NCBI GenBank assembly: GCA_960531495.1 | Contig: OY482866.1 | Coordinates: 20,648,384 to 20,712,383 of the forward strand | Reading direction: 5' to 3' | Source of the DNA: Zeus faber | Taxonomy: Eukaryota > Chordata > Actinopteri > Zeiformes > Zeidae | Length of the DNA stretch: 64,000 nt | Position numbers and translations under genes: made by a program | The notes under the pieces: generated by a model | Told to the model about the DNA's origin: nothing | Database searches by the model: none | What the model saw: only the letters and a program-made list of their open reading frames with translations | Shown: one piece after another, positions 47,155 through 58,962 of the stretch | Layout: every line of letters begins with the position of its first letter | Numbering within the stretch: position 1 is the stretch's first letter

Positions 47155-47241
<87 letters not shown>
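46931..47241. repeat. Three (GT)n tracts within 310 bp
   Basis: (TG)15 at 46931-46960, a GGGGC interruption, GT to about 47010, and pure (GT)40 at 47160-47241. Confidence 0.95.
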
Positions 47242-47243
<2 letters not shown>

Positions 47244-47579
47244 GTAAACGTTCCACAGCAGCATGCCATGAAGGAGGCCTGGGCGATACGGACATAATTG
47301 AATAACACTATATATATATTTATATATAGATATATATATTTTTTTTTTCACAAAGGTTGAAAATTGCCGGATATTTTTCGCGATGGCTATTTGGTGCTTT
47401 CCCCACCAATATTCCAGCCCATAATTAGCACCATTAATAACGTGGACGTTATCACCACTGAGTAGAGCCAGTCTTTGATTTTAAGAGGGTCGCGTCACTT
47501 CACCGCGGTGCAATTACCCCAAAGTCTCAGACGACGATATCTGGCCTCAAAACAACACAAACAAACAAAAGTGTGCTCC
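47242..47579. promoter_or_regulatory. Candidate conserved non-coding element at 47395-47530
   Basis: After a TATATA-rich stretch (47310-47345), the sequence is repeat-free, with CCCATAATTAGCACCATTAATAAC (as CATAATTAGC and CCATTAATAAC) and GTGCAATTACCCC words. AACGTGGACGTT near 47429 is dyad-like. Conservation is untested. Confidence 0.25.
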
Positions 47580-47622
47580 ATCAGCCTCCGTCAGCCTCTG
47601 TCAGCCTCCGTCAGCCTCCGTC
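47580..47622. repeat. 10 bp tandem (TCAGCCTCYG)4
   Basis: Four consecutive 10 bp units with a single C/T difference at the ninth position. Confidence 0.95.
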
Positions 47623-47992
47623 CCCGTCTCTTTTCCCCCCATTCATCTCCTTAACTGCATCCGCCCCTCTCGCTCTCTTTTCAATAAGCTATTGACATTT
47701 TGTTTGAGAATGGCGGAGGCGGTGGGGGATAATGCCTCTGGTATTGTCAGGAAAAAGGGGGACGGGGTTGGAAGGGGCACTCTGCCGCCGGCTCCTCGCT
47801 CCGGTCTCGCCGGGCCCTTTTTAACGTGCCCGGTGTTGGGCCGGGGGTCAAAACGTGCCGTCTTCGCCGCCGACTGGCTTGCCTCCCCGAGACGCCGTCA
47901 TCAGTGTGAGTTGAGCCGTCGCTGTCTCGCTGCGCGGGGGGATCGCAGCTGCAGGACGATGTAGACGCGGTGAGTCACCACGGCCGCCACCA
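47623..47992. other. CpG-rich single-copy spacer
   Basis: An open frame at 47692-47964 begins MTFCLRMAEAVGDNASG but has no recognisable domain. It ends next to the minisatellite. Confidence 0.4.
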
Positions 47993-49520
47993 CCGGTTTA
48001 AACCAGCTTGAAGCAGCTTGAACCCCCAGCCACTCGTTTAAGACCAGTACGCCGGTTTAAACCAGTAACCAGCCTGCCGTTTGGGACCAGTACGCCAGTT
48101 TAAACCAGTAACCAGCCTGTCATTTTGGACCAGTCAACCAATAAACAGCAGTTTAAACCAGTAACCAGCCTGTCGTTTGGGACCATTTAACCAGGTAGGA
48201 CCAGTAAACCAGTTTAAAAGACTTACCAGCCTGTCTTTGGGACCAGTAAGCCGGTTTAAACCAGTAAGCAGCCTGTCCTTTGGGACCAGTACGCCAGTTT
48301 AAACCAACAACCAGCCTGTCTTTTGTGACCAGTACGCCAGTTTAAACCAGTAACCAGCCTGTCATTTTGGACCAGTCAACCAATAAACAGCAGTTTAAAC
48401 CAGTAACCAGCCTGTCGTTTGGGACCATTTAACCAGGTAGGACCAGTAAACCAGTTTAAAAGACTTACCAGCCTTTCTTTGGGACCAGTAAGCCGGTTTA
48501 AACCAGTAACCAGCCTGTCGTTTGGGACCAGTACGCCAGTTTAAACCAATAATCAGCCTGTCTTTTGTGACCAGTAAACCAGTTTACAGCAGTTTAAACC
48601 AGTAACCAGCCTGTCATTTGGGACCAGTACGCAAGTTTAAATTAGTAATCAGCCTGTCATTTGGGACCAGTACGTCAGTTTTAACCAGTAACCAGCCTGT
48701 CATTTGAGACCAGTACGCCGGTTTAAACCAGTAACCAGCCTGTCATTTGGGACCAGTTTGCCAGTTCAAACCAGTAACCAGCCTGTCATTTGGGACCAGT
48801 ACGCCAGTTTAAACCAGTAACCAGCCTGTCATTTGGGACCAGTTTGCCAGTTCAAACCAGTAGCCAGCCTGTCATTTGGGACCAGTTTGCCAGTTCAAAC
48901 CAGTAACCAGCCTGTCATTTGGGACCAGTACGCCAGTTTAAACCAGTAACCAGCCTGTCATTTGGGACCAGTTTGCCAGTTCAAACCAGTAACCAGCCTG
49001 TCATTTGGGACCAGTTTGCCAGTTCAAACCAGTAACCAGCCTGTCATTTGGGACCAGTACGCCAGTTTAAACCAGTAACCAGCCTGTCGTTTGGGACCAT
49101 TACGCAAGTTAAAAACAAGTCACCAGCCTGTTGTTTGGGACCATTTAACCATGTAGGACCAGTAAACCAGTTTAAAAGACTTACTGGCCTGTCTTTTGGG
49201 ACTAGTATGCCGGTTATAAAAAAGTACCAGCCTGTCGTTGGGGACCGGTTAACCAGTAAGGACCAGTAAGCCGATTGAACCCAGTAAGCAGCCCGTCGTG
49301 TGGCACCAGTAACCAGCGTGTTGTTTGGGAGCAGTGAGGACCAGTAAAACCAGTTTACAGCAGTTTAAACCGTGAACCAGCCTGTCGTTTAGGGCCAGGC
49401 GGCCGGTTTAGCCAGTAACCAGCCTGTCGGTGGGGACCCTTTAACCAGTTAGGACCAGTAAACCAGTTTACAGCAGTTCAAACCTGTAACCAGCCAGTCG
49501 GTTAGGACCAGTAAACCACT
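47993..49520 (+). repeat. 43 bp minisatellite, about 35 units, with higher-order structure
   Basis: The core unit reads CCAGTAACCAGCCTGTCATT, then TGGGACCAGTACG and CCAGTTTAAA. The period of 43 bp is constant in the centre and degrades towards both edges. The 242 bp block starting at 48119 is repeated almost exactly from 48361. From 48700 to 49080, units ending TACGCC and TTTGCC are interspersed in runs. GGTTTAAACC forms a small palindrome in many units. There are no unique spacers, so it is not CRISPR-like. No conserved frame runs through it. Confidence 0.97.
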
Positions 49521-49610
49521 TATTTCAACCTATTCCACCTTAAACCACCAATTCCTTCGAGCTCGGTGATATAATTTATATATATATATATATATATATG
49601 TATATGTTGT
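49521..49610. repeat. (TA)n next to the minisatellite
   Basis: (TA)12 at 49577-49600 with flanking AT-rich sequence. Confidence 0.85.
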
Positions 49611-51600
49611 ACATAATGTAAATATTGTGGTATCGGTCTTTTCCATCCATCCTAACCCTAGCGCCGGTACTCATCCCACAGTAAATGCCAAATTAACAAT
49701 ATCAAGGTCAAAAATGTCCAAAAATATTGGGCAATGTTGTGCAGCCCGGGCCCACTGCCCAAGTTTTCCACAAAGGCCGCGAGGGGGAAGAAGGAAAAAA
49801 AAAAAAATGGCCGCAGCATCGCCGACGCCGCCCCTGGGCTTCTGACGAGACTTTGAAAGCCTTGCGCCCGGCTCCTGCCGCCGTCTGATCAATCTTCAGT
49901 CCGGCCCAGCCCCGGTGTTTCTGTGTGTTTACTGTAGCGTGGCGTTTCTGCTTTCTTTGTCCTTGCTTGGTGAAACGTCTGCCGCTGTTGCCAAGACGAT
50001 CGGTTAATAATACCCCCCCCCGTTCTTTTCTGTAAAAGTACGGGTTTCTTTTATCTATTTATTTATTTGTTTATTTATTTATTCCCCGGCTGGGCTCGCG
50101 CCGCCGGAGGCCCACGCGACCTGGGCGACTGAAGGGCTGGGCGTCCGCCTTTGGAAGGCACAGGCGGGGAGGGAGCGGAACCAAGGCGGCGAGCAAAGGG
50201 GGCGTCGCCGCACGGCAAGAGCGCCGTAAGCCGCCGGCGGGCCCGCGGCCCCTCGGCGGCCTCGCTGGAAACGGCCGAATAAAGACACACGTACCCCCGC
50301 CTTGACCAGGCCGCCTGGAAGGGGCTTAAGGGCCAAAACCATCGCCGCCCGCCGACCCTGAGACACTCCATAAGATCACAGCGTTTTAAACAATTCCCGT
50401 CTTCGCTCCAAAGATGACACCGCCCCACCCCCCCCACCCCACACCCCACCCCAAAATTTCACCACCACGCGGGGGAATGGAGGTGAGGGGGAACTTTGGT
50501 GCAAGGATACCACAGAACAACCATCTATTATTCATCCGTTCAATGTATCGACACAGACAGCTCCAGATAGTGCCGGGCAGACGCTGTCAGGTCAGAGCCA
50601 GACCCCCCCCCCCCCCCAGATTGGGTTCCGGCGGGGGGGGCAATAGGGAAATCCAAGAGCCGCAGACAGTTCTCCGGCGACGGGCTCCACGTGTCTGCCA
50701 TGTGCGGTGTTCACGCCTCACTCTTCGATTGGACCTGTTCTTCCCCCCCCTCCCCCCCGCGTTTCTATTTTCTGCCGGTTTTCCAAGCACCCGTTCGCCG
50801 ATTTTCCGCATTTTCCTCCGTGCATCTTTCTGCGGCCGCCTCGGGGCCCGCGCGCCTCTCTGCCCCCGGGGGCCGGTCTTGTTTGTGTTTGTGTTTGCCA
50901 GAAAACAGCCAAGTGTGTACGGACGCGTTAATCCATTTGTTTAAAGGCGCCTGACATGTTCATTAAGCCCGCTAAGCCACACACCCTCACATTTTCCCTC
51001 TTTTCTCTCTCAACCCTGCGACGGGAAGCCGCTTCCTCCTACCGCATTGAGACGATAATGACCGTGCAGTCAAATGAGGGGGGATGGCAAGCGCGGAACG
51101 TAGGCGGAGCTCGTCCGTGGCCGCCTGCCAGCCGCGCAGCGGCGATGCACACGGCGCTAATAAAGGCCCGTCTCTCCGGTTTGGCGGGGGGATTATTGAG
51201 TTAATATGACGGAGCGTGTCCGGCCAGGCGACTTTGCCGGGAGGAGCGCTGGCGGTGGATAGCGAGCGAAGGACGACAAATCCCGGGGATTGTGTATCGA
51301 AAGTCAGGTGCGACCACGGGGTCGTACCCAACAGAGTAATACCTCGCTTTTTTTTAACCGACTCCTCAGAGCTCAATGCCTTTATGTGTCTCCACCGACA
51401 AACCATCTACTATTGAACAAATAACATTGTAATATAGTGTATAGAAATAAAACATTGTCAAAAGTCAAGTTTAAAGTCAAGTAGACATGCTTGAATTTTA
51501 AAGAAATATGACATGTCAGTCTTAGTAAAATAGCAGTAAATATGACATTTCTAGAGGATAAAGAAAGGCTGAAGAGTGTGTATGACAATTGGAGCCGTCG
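49611..51600. other. CpG-rich single-copy block
   Basis: CCGCGAGGGGGAAG at 49778 is one base from a CTCF-type core. A (TTTA)n tract lies at 50050-50085. CpG-dense sequence runs through 50090-50350 and 50590-51250, with C-rich runs at 50425-50455 and 50605-50618. No gene recognised. Confidence 0.45.
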
Positions 51601-53159
51601 ATACGGTTATTGGTAATATTCTCGAAGACACACTACCTTGTTTCCATTGTCGCCGGCAAAGCCAGTCAAGGGGCGGCGAAGCGGGTTGGTGAAGCTACAG
51701 CATTTATCTGTAGAAGAAGAGAAAAAAGCACCAGCACCTTTCCTCTGCTCCTGGAGGGGTTGGAGTCTCTGCCCGTTTGCCCGACCGGTGGCCAGGCGAG
51801 GCCCTGCCAAGTCGGCTCGCTTCCCTTGGCTTCGTGCTGGCTGCCGCGGCAGCGAGCCGTCGCTGCCAGCTCAATGATTGCCATGATCTGGGTCGGCGAG
51901 AGTATTACATGGCCACCTGGAGGGTGGTGAACACCTGGACGCAGCTTAGCACCGGGGCTCAGCCATAATACCAGCCTCTCCCGTGCCAATGTACCAGAAG
52001 GTATACGCGGCCCATGAAGCATCGGGAAGGACCGGCGTTGGTTCACGATCGGTAACCTGGTCTCAAAACCAAAACTACCCCTTCTGCTGCCTTCAATGTC
52101 CAAGGTGTTACCACAAGGTAGTTTGGGGGGCGGAACGCGTGCGTGGTGCGCCCAGCTGCACTCAGCGCTTAACCGGGCCTCCTTTGCCTAATTAGGTTCA
52201 TTTGGCACCGCGTGGCCTGGCGTGTCGGCGGAGGCCACACTGTGTTGAGCTGCGCCTCCTCTGACACAACGCGTGGTTTTGAGGTAAACCGCGTCCCTGT
52301 CTTTGAACAGGTGGTAGGGAATTGTTCGTTGTACGGAACCCTAATTCTGCGTTCCTTGGTACGTGCAGGAGTAAAAAAAAACAAAAAAAAAAAAAAAACC
52401 TGTCTTGTGGCCCACGGACAATGGCTCCACCGTCCCGCTCTGCTGTGTTTTCATCAACACAATTCTGGTCCAGAGCCGACGTCTGTCCGTTTTTCTTTCT
52501 AATTCACCGTGCTTGTAAAGGGCCGACGACATAATCGAGAAATATTTACATCTTGCCAAGGTTCTTCTGGGGGGGGGGGGTCCTAGCACAAAGTTCGGGA
52601 GCCGCTAATCCGATTGTTAGGACTGTGTTATTTCTTAGACCTTTTAAAGTACTGAAAATGTTCCATTTGCATTCCCAGTGCTTTGACAGCGTGATGAGGA
52701 CAGACTTCTTTTGTGGGTTTTTCTCCCACTCGTGCTACAAACCATCTGGCTTTGCTCTCTACATTCAAACAAGCATTTAAAGCGAATGTGGCTCTGCAAA
52801 TTAGACAGCAATAGGATTTCTTCTGCCCTTTTTCTCCCAGACAGATAGCTGATTGTAATAGCATTTATTAACCCTGGTTAACCCTCCGTCGGTTTCAGAA
52901 ACCCTTGGTACACGAGGTCACGTCCCGTCGAATCTTGAGAGGACGGTAAAACAAAAAAAACAAACAAACAAGAAATAAATCGGAAAGCCAAGTTTTGCTC
53001 CTCAGGCCAAGGCTCTAATCTTATATATTGCTGTTTATATGAGTTTTAATTTCTCGTAGGATGAATTCAGGTCGCACGGGCCATTGTAAAAAGACTTTCA
53101 ATAGACGGCTATGTCACAAATTCCCTTCACGATGAGCTAATTCCATCTGGGTTTTTGTT
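51601..53159. other. Single-copy sequence, no gene seen
   Basis: GC-rich at 51640-52260, with A-rich runs at 52372-52399 and G10 at 52571-52580. Unrecognised; it could include old transposon remains. Confidence 0.4.
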
Positions 53160-53490
53160 GTCACGCCATGTCACCAACTCTCCTGTCATTTCCCACCCTG
53201 TCACTCCCTCTTGCCGTGCAGTCACCTCATTCCCTCCACCTTGTTTCCCCGCCCATCTCCCCACCTGCAGCCTTGTACTCATTAGTCCCTCAGCATACAC
53301 CCCAGTCCCCTTCCCTTTGTTCGCCGCCAGATTGTCTTGTGTGTTTCGCTGAGCGCTCCAGCGTTATCCAGTCCTGTTTGTTCCCCGACCTGCTTGCCCG
53401 CTTTCTGGACCTTGGGTTCCCTGCCCGGATTCTCCTCGCCGATTGGTCCGTCTCATTGTCGCGCTTTTTGGGTTCAAACCTGCCAGTTCC
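53160..53490 (+). mobile_element. Possible retroelement leader fragment
   Basis: A pyrimidine-rich stretch with CACCTGCAGCC, GCCAGATTGTCTTGTGTG and CTGTTTGTTCCCCGACCTGC resembles sequence I associate with LTR or 5' leader regions of fish retroelements. No terminal repeat, primer-binding site or coding sequence follows before the Tc1-like element. Low confidence. Confidence 0.25.
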
Positions 53491-53618
53491 AGTTAACCTC
53501 ACGGCGAACCCAAATGGCGGGACGTTTCAAAGGATTCGCGGTACAGGGTTGACGGTCACAATACCTATAACAAAGTTTGAATGGAAACTAATAGATGAAT
53601 TGAATGAATAATGTATAA

Positions 53619-54989
53619 TACACTGCTCGGAAAAAAAAATAAAACACTTAAACAACACATCCTAGATCTCGATGAATGAAATATTCCAGTTGAAAATCTT
53701 TATTCATTACATTGTGGAATGCGTTGAGAACAAAATAACATAAGAATGATCAATGGAAAGCAAAATCATTAACCCATGGAGGTCTGGATTCAGAGTGAAA
53801 CTGAAAATTAAAATGCAAAAATCAGATCACAGGCTGATCCACCTTCTGTGGAAATTCCTCGAGACAATTGAAAACGAGGCTCAGTAGTAGGTGTGGCCTC
53901 CACGTGCCTGTATGCACTCCCTACAACGTCTGGGCATGATCCTGATGAGACGACGGATGTTCTCCTGAGGGATCCCCTCCCGGACTGGATCAGGGCATCA
54001 CTCAACCCCTGGACGGCCTGTGGTGCGACGTGGCGTCGCTGGATGGAACGAGACATGACGTCCCAGAGGTGCTCGATTGGATTCAGGTCTGGGGAACGGG
54101 CAGGCCAGTCCATAGCATCAATGCCTTAGTCATGCAGGAACTGCTCTGTGCGGCCCTCCAAGGATATGCCTCCCCAGACCATCACTGACCCACCGCCAAA
54201 CCGGTCATGCTGGAGGATGTTGCAGGCAGCAGAACGTTCTCCACGGCGTCTCCAGACTCTGTCACGTCTGTCACATGTGCTCAGTGTGAACCTGCTTTCA
54301 CCCGTGAAGAGCACGGGGCGCCAATGGCAAATCTGCCAATACTGGAATTCTCTGGCAAATGCCAATCGGGTTGCAGGGTGTTGGGCTGTGAGCACAGGCC
54401 CCATTTTTGGACGTTGGGCCCTCATACCACCCTCATGGAGTCTGTTTCTGACAGTTTGAGCAGAAACATGCACATTAGTGGCCTGCTGGAGGTCATTTTG
54501 TAGGGCTCTGGCAGTGCTTCTCCTGTATGTCCTTGCACAAAGGAGCAGATAGCGGTCCTGCTGCTGGGTTGTTGTCCTCCAACTGTCTCCAGGTATCTCC
54601 TCCATGCTCTTGACACTGTGCTGGGAGACACAGCAAACCTTCTTGCCACAGCGCGCATTGATGTGAGCTGCACTACCTGAGCAACTTCTGTGGGTTGCAG
54701 ACACCGCCTCATGCTACCTCTAGTGGTGAGGGCACTGGCGAAATGCAAAAGTGACCAAAAATCAGCCAGAAAAGATGAGGACAGGGAAATGGTCTGTGGC
54801 CACCGCCCACAGAACCATTCCTTTATAGGGGTTGTCTTGCTCATTGCCTCTCATTTCCACCTGTTAACAGCAGCTTAAGTGCATTCACAATCAGTGTTGC
54901 TTCCTACCTGGACAGGTTGATATCCCAGAAGTGTGATTCACTTGGAGTTACATTGTATTGATTATGTGTTCCCTTTATTTTTTTGAGCA
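53619..54989 (-). mobile_element. Tc1-like DNA transposon B, near full length
   Basis: The left end TACACTGCTCGGAAAAAAAA is answered by the right end, which read inverted begins TGCTCAAAAAAATAAAGGG. Both continue to AACAC. Length is 1.37 kb, typical for this fish Tc1-like family. The transposase lies on the minus strand and is inactive. The right end runs directly into element C at 54990, a different Tc1-like family. Confidence 0.92.
53808..54712 (-). pseudogene. Decayed Tc1-like transposase (element B)
   Basis: Starting from [16 protein letters not shown] at 54712, the N-terminal helix-turn-helix region contains [18 protein letters not shown], which would bind the terminal repeat. A frameshift follows near 54580. 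The catalytic core then reads VLFTGESRF where the family has TDES, so the first catalytic Asp is Gly. After [15 protein letters not shown] the sequence jumps to QFLHD, a stop and GIDAMDWPARSPDLNPIEHLWD. The segment that should carry the second catalytic Asp (DNARPH-type motif) is deleted. The final Glu (IEHLW) remains. It is inactive by several independent lesions. Confidence 0.93.
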
Positions 54990-55437
54990 CACACCGATCA
55001 GCCACAACATTAAAACCACTGACAGGTGAAGTGAATAACATTGATCTTGTTGTTCCAATGGCTCCTGTCAAGAGGTGGGATGTGTTGGGCAGCAAGTGAA
55101 CAGTCGCTTGTTGAAGTTGATGTGTTGGAAGCAGGAAAAATGCAGACCCCTGTCCACCTCTGAAAGCTCCTACAATGGACACGTGAGCATCAGAACTGGA
55201 CCATGGAGCAATGGAAGAAGGTGGAGGTCTGATGAGTCACGTTTTCTTCTCCATCCTGTGGATGGGCGGGGTTAGGGTCCGATCCGATGGAGCACCTGTG
55301 GGATGTGCTGGAACAAAAAGCCCGATCCATGGGGGCCCCCACCTCACAACTTCCAGGACTTAAAGGATCTGCTGCTAACGTCTTGGTGCCAGATACCACA
55401 GGACACCTTCAGAGGTCTGGTGGAGTCCATTAGGGAG
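54990..55437 (+). mobile_element. Tc1-like element C, internally deleted copy of family A
   Basis: The left end CACACCGATCAGCCACAACA and the next 40 bp match element A's terminal region. At about 55140 the sequence jumps past the helix-turn-helix part to CACCTCTGAAAGCTCCTAC. SDESRFLLHPVDGR follows, and at about 55270 it jumps again to GGAGCACCTGTGGGATGTGC (EHLWD region). At least two internal deletions removed most of the transposase. The right terminal repeat is missing after 55437. Confidence 0.88.
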
Positions 55438-56337
55438 GTAAATTTAGAAAAAAAATTCTGACCGTTCTCTGAGCCAGTTCTCGTTAAAGGATCATTAACA
55501 GTTATTCCACAAGATTAAAATATTAGGGCACTGTACCCCCCAAAATAAATGTAGTGGGTTTTTTTTATTGGACATTACAGCACAGCTCTCAGTGCACCCC
55601 GATCCAATATCATCCAATTGCATAGCCGTGGAGCCGTGGAGCCGTTCCTCCAAATGAAACAAAGGAAAACAGCATGTGTTTCCCGTTTTTAGTTATTTTG
55701 TTTGGAAGGACGGGGCATGGAGGAGCTCAGGAGCTTTGCCCCGTCAAAATTAACCTTAAGACCTATACGGCTGGACCCGGGTCTCAAACGCTAGAGGGCT
55801 TTAAATTTGAAACAAATTTAAACTAAACTATATGTTCAGTCTCGTTGCTGGTTGTTCCCACACATTCAGAAGAATAATTACAGCTTTTGATGTTTTGCCG
55901 GTAATTAACAGGTGGCTTCATGCGTGCGCGCCGCACAGCGCTTGTTAATTAAATTAATATTTTAAAATCTTGTTCTAAGTCATTGTGTTGGTGTTACTGA
56001 TAAATTAACAAAATGTTCAGTTGCTGGTTGTTCCGACACATTCAGAATGACTCATTTCCCTGACATTAAATGGAAGTTTAAACTAAGACTATCCTAAAGG
56101 TCAGGAAAAAAATTATTGGGCATAATAAAAATATTTTGTATGTGATAAAAAGATTGCATATATTATAAAAGCCATTTGACACCATTAACCACATTCTTCA
56201 CTAACCAAATCGGGGTTATTTTGTTTTGTATTTATCTGTAATGTAGCACAGTGTTAGTTAGAACATTCTCTCTCAGCCCTGGAACTCAAACCATTGTCTG
56301 ATACACCAGAAGATTGAAATAATTAAATTTGTATCAT
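55438..56337. other. AT-rich single-copy sequence
   Basis: A near-duplicate phrase, GTTGCTGGTTGTTCCCACACATTCAG (55844, here GCTGGTTGTTCC and CACACATTCAGAA), recurs at 56022 with one change, a direct repeat spaced about 180 bp. GTGGAGCC occurs twice in tandem near 55629. No gene. Confidence 0.5.
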
Positions 56338-56405
56338 AAACGTGCGACGATTAGTCGACTAATGGGCTTGAACTGATGACAAATAGTCGACGAGGAAAAT
56401 CTTTA
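56338..56405. mobile_element. Fragment of GATTAGTCGACTAAT-type DNA transposon
   Basis: ACGATTAGTCGACTAATGGG and AATAGTCGACGAGG are words I associate with a fish non-autonomous DNA transposon that carries repeated TAGTCGACTA units. Only about 65 bp is recognisable and no ends were found. Confidence 0.5.
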
Positions 56406-57206
56406 GTCAGCCTACAAATGAGCCACTTGAATGAAATACATCAGCCTTTAAAGCCAGGCGATTGTCCGAAAAAGTTGAGTCCACGAAGGTGATATCGGCA
56501 TCCATCTTTTCAGCTCCACAACGCATATCGCCAAGTTTTTGCGCCACGGTACCAACAAAAACGCATGCTTGAGTCGGCCGCGAATCAGGAGCTTCCACCG
56601 AGCGGGATGCGGGGCCTTGGATCTTCGGAGGCATTTATTTTTCCACAGGAACAGATCAATGGTTTTAATGAGACTATTAAGCGCCGCTGGGTCCCTGCAG
56701 ACCGCGCCCGTGCCTCATTGTTTGTCCTGCTAAATGTCTGAAAACACAACGCCTGGTAATGAAGGGAGCAGGGATTTTAGCTGGTGATGTAAATGTGCTT
56801 GCGTGGTACTGCGGCGAAGGTGGAGGTGTTATGGCCGCCGATGGAACAGAACACAGGGTGGATTGTGACGTCGCCAGTCGCGGGCGTCCGCGCGACTTGG
56901 ACAATTTCAAACGTCCTTCCGGATTTGAATGGTGGATGCGGAGGGATATTGTTAATTGTCAATTTTTTTGGTTTATTGTGTATTGGCAGTTTTTTTTTTT
57001 TTCCTTGTTCGTCATGAATTCTTTGGGGTAAATTTCTATCGTTTCTTGTTTTATTTTTTGGCTTATTTTTCATTGACAGTTAATCAACTAAGCACATTTT
57101 TAGGTTAATTATATCCTAAAATAATATAACACAAATATTTATATATATATATATCACAAATATAACACAAATAATACAAATAATCTATATATCTGTGTGT
57201 CTCTGT
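56406..57206. other. Single-copy sequence, nothing recognised
   Basis: Mixed to 56940, then T-rich and AT-rich, with (TA)n at 57139-57152. No gene. Confidence 0.5.
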
Positions 57207-57368
57207 CCAATAATAGTCTATCTATCTGTCTATCTCTTTATTCAATTCTGTATATCTAGCAATTTGCATATCTGTCTATCTGTCGGTCCAATAATAGTCT
57301 ATCTCGCGATCTATCTCTTCATTCATTTCCATATATCTAGCAATTTGCATATCTGCCTGTCTGTCTGC
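57207..57368. repeat. 81 bp tandem duplication with TATC/TCTG units
   Basis: CCAATAATAGTCTATCT starts at 57207 and again at 57288, and each copy ends with ATATCTAGCAATTTGCATATCTG (as ATATCTAGC and AATTTGCATATCTG). The period of 81 bp is a multiple of three, so an open frame repeats a 27-residue pattern, but it has no coding character. Confidence 0.9.
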
Positions 57369-58938
57369 CTCTCACAAAGTGCAGCATTTACTTTTTGAAT
57401 CTATATTCATACGGCATATTCAGTGTTTTCTGGCGACTATCTAAAATCTCCTCACAGGAGTGGAGCACTTTTGCTCTAAATTCCACTCCGCGCTGTTGTC
57501 TCAACATCCACCGGGTTTTTTTTTTGTTTTTTTGTTTTTTTGTTTTTTGCATCCTTATCTGTTCTGTTCTGGGTTGTGGCGCGAGCCGACGAGAGCCTTT
57601 TTCTCTCCCCCTGAACGGCGATACTGTCCCTGTAGATCCAATAACACTGCAATTACCTGGAAAACTTGCTGAAAAAACACTTCCGCCGTCTTCAATAGTC
57701 AATATTCCACATCGGGCCGATACAGCTGTGAAATAGAATCCCAAACGCCGGTGGGGGGAGAAAGAAAAGAGAGAGAGGGAGAGAGAAAAAAAGAAGGCTT
57801 TTATGTCGAAAGGCCCTAATTCTTATGTAAGCAACCGGAATGACACGGCGAGGGGAGGGATTTTTCAGAGCCACGTCTCATTAGCGAGGAGGGAAAAGAT
57901 GAAGCGCGTGTGATGGAAAGGGAGTGCGCGCCAGGTAATGAAGAGGTGCTGGAGGAGGGGTGGGGATGAACAAAGAGAGCAACGGCAAAGCCCTCCGCAG
58001 GCTGAGCTCTCAGACAAAGGCGGCGGAGGCGGCCGTCTCTTCCAGGACGGACTCAGACGTAGGGGTAATGGCGCGGTAATGACTTCACATGTGTTTCAAG
58101 CCGCCAGGCGACACGAGTCAAGCGGCTCGACGGGTCCGCCGACTCCTTGAATGCTGCAGAAGTTAAGGGTCGGTGGTGCTTTCCGTGCGCTAGCGTTTTG
58201 CCGCCACGTCATCGTTCGGGGGAAGTGCTCCGATACCATCGCCGATCTGTTTTGTTTTTTTCAGCTGTTTGTTCTGAGCCCGTCACGCTCCGTTTTGTTT
58301 GACGTCGAAATTGTGCCGCCGACAGACAACTCTCGGATTCGATGACAGTAGATTATTCGGCGTGGTTTGAGGCCGGGCGCCCGGGCTCTTCCCGCTCGTC
58401 ACTCCCGGCGAGGTGTGCAGCAAACGTAGGCATGCTTAATGAGCCGGGAATGTTAGAGTGATGAGCGTCAATCCCCCACCCCACTGGATGGAGGAGTAGA
58501 GCCCCAACGGGTGGATGCAGGGGAGGTGGAGGCAGCGCCGCAAGCAAAGCAGCTACGGCAAGAGGGAGGGGCTGCTTAAATAGGCCGGCCCACGAGGGGG
58601 TGGAAGCGCGTGGCGGCGTCAAGTTGTCTGACAGAGCTGGTCGTAGTTATATTAACCAGTCGAGTTTCGTCTTTGTAGCGGACATGCTAAATTCCTCCAT
58701 TTCTAGCTTCAGCGTCCGTAAGTGACGACAAAAAACAAGCTGAGCAAAAACTGCAAGAAAGAACCCCTTAAAAAATTACAACAATTGTCAGCCGAACACC
58801 CTGGAATTGTTTTCATTTTATTTTGCCTTGCTAGCTGCAAAGGTTGATACAGCCTCCTAGTAAGTGACACCAGTCAATAACTGACATCATATTCCCAAAG
58901 GTCTATGGGATATAAACCAATCTTGAAAAAAAATCGAT
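57369..58938. other. Single-copy sequence, no gene seen
   Basis: T-rich runs at 57519-57548, purine-rich at 57760-57800 and 57880-58080, GC-rich to 58640. Unrecognised. Confidence 0.45.
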
Positions 58939-58962
58939 ATCGATATAGATATCTATATCGAT
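58939..58962. repeat. Perfect 24 bp AT-rich palindrome
   Basis: The palindrome is centred between 58950 and 58951, with half-site ATCGATATAGAT, inside a run of ATCGATAT words (58933-58972). Confidence 0.9.

Noticed and set aside
47993-49520. CRISPR-like array
   Set aside because: Units are contiguous with a 43 bp period and no unique spacers, and the host context is a vertebrate genome.
53590-53620. Clean TA target duplication around element B
   Set aside because: TA-rich bases are present on the left, but the right end runs into element C, so a duplication cannot be shown.
57195-57398. Small protein with a 27-residue internal repeat
   Set aside because: The repeat reflects an 81 bp DNA duplication of TATC/TCTG sequence, and the residues are what that DNA must encode.
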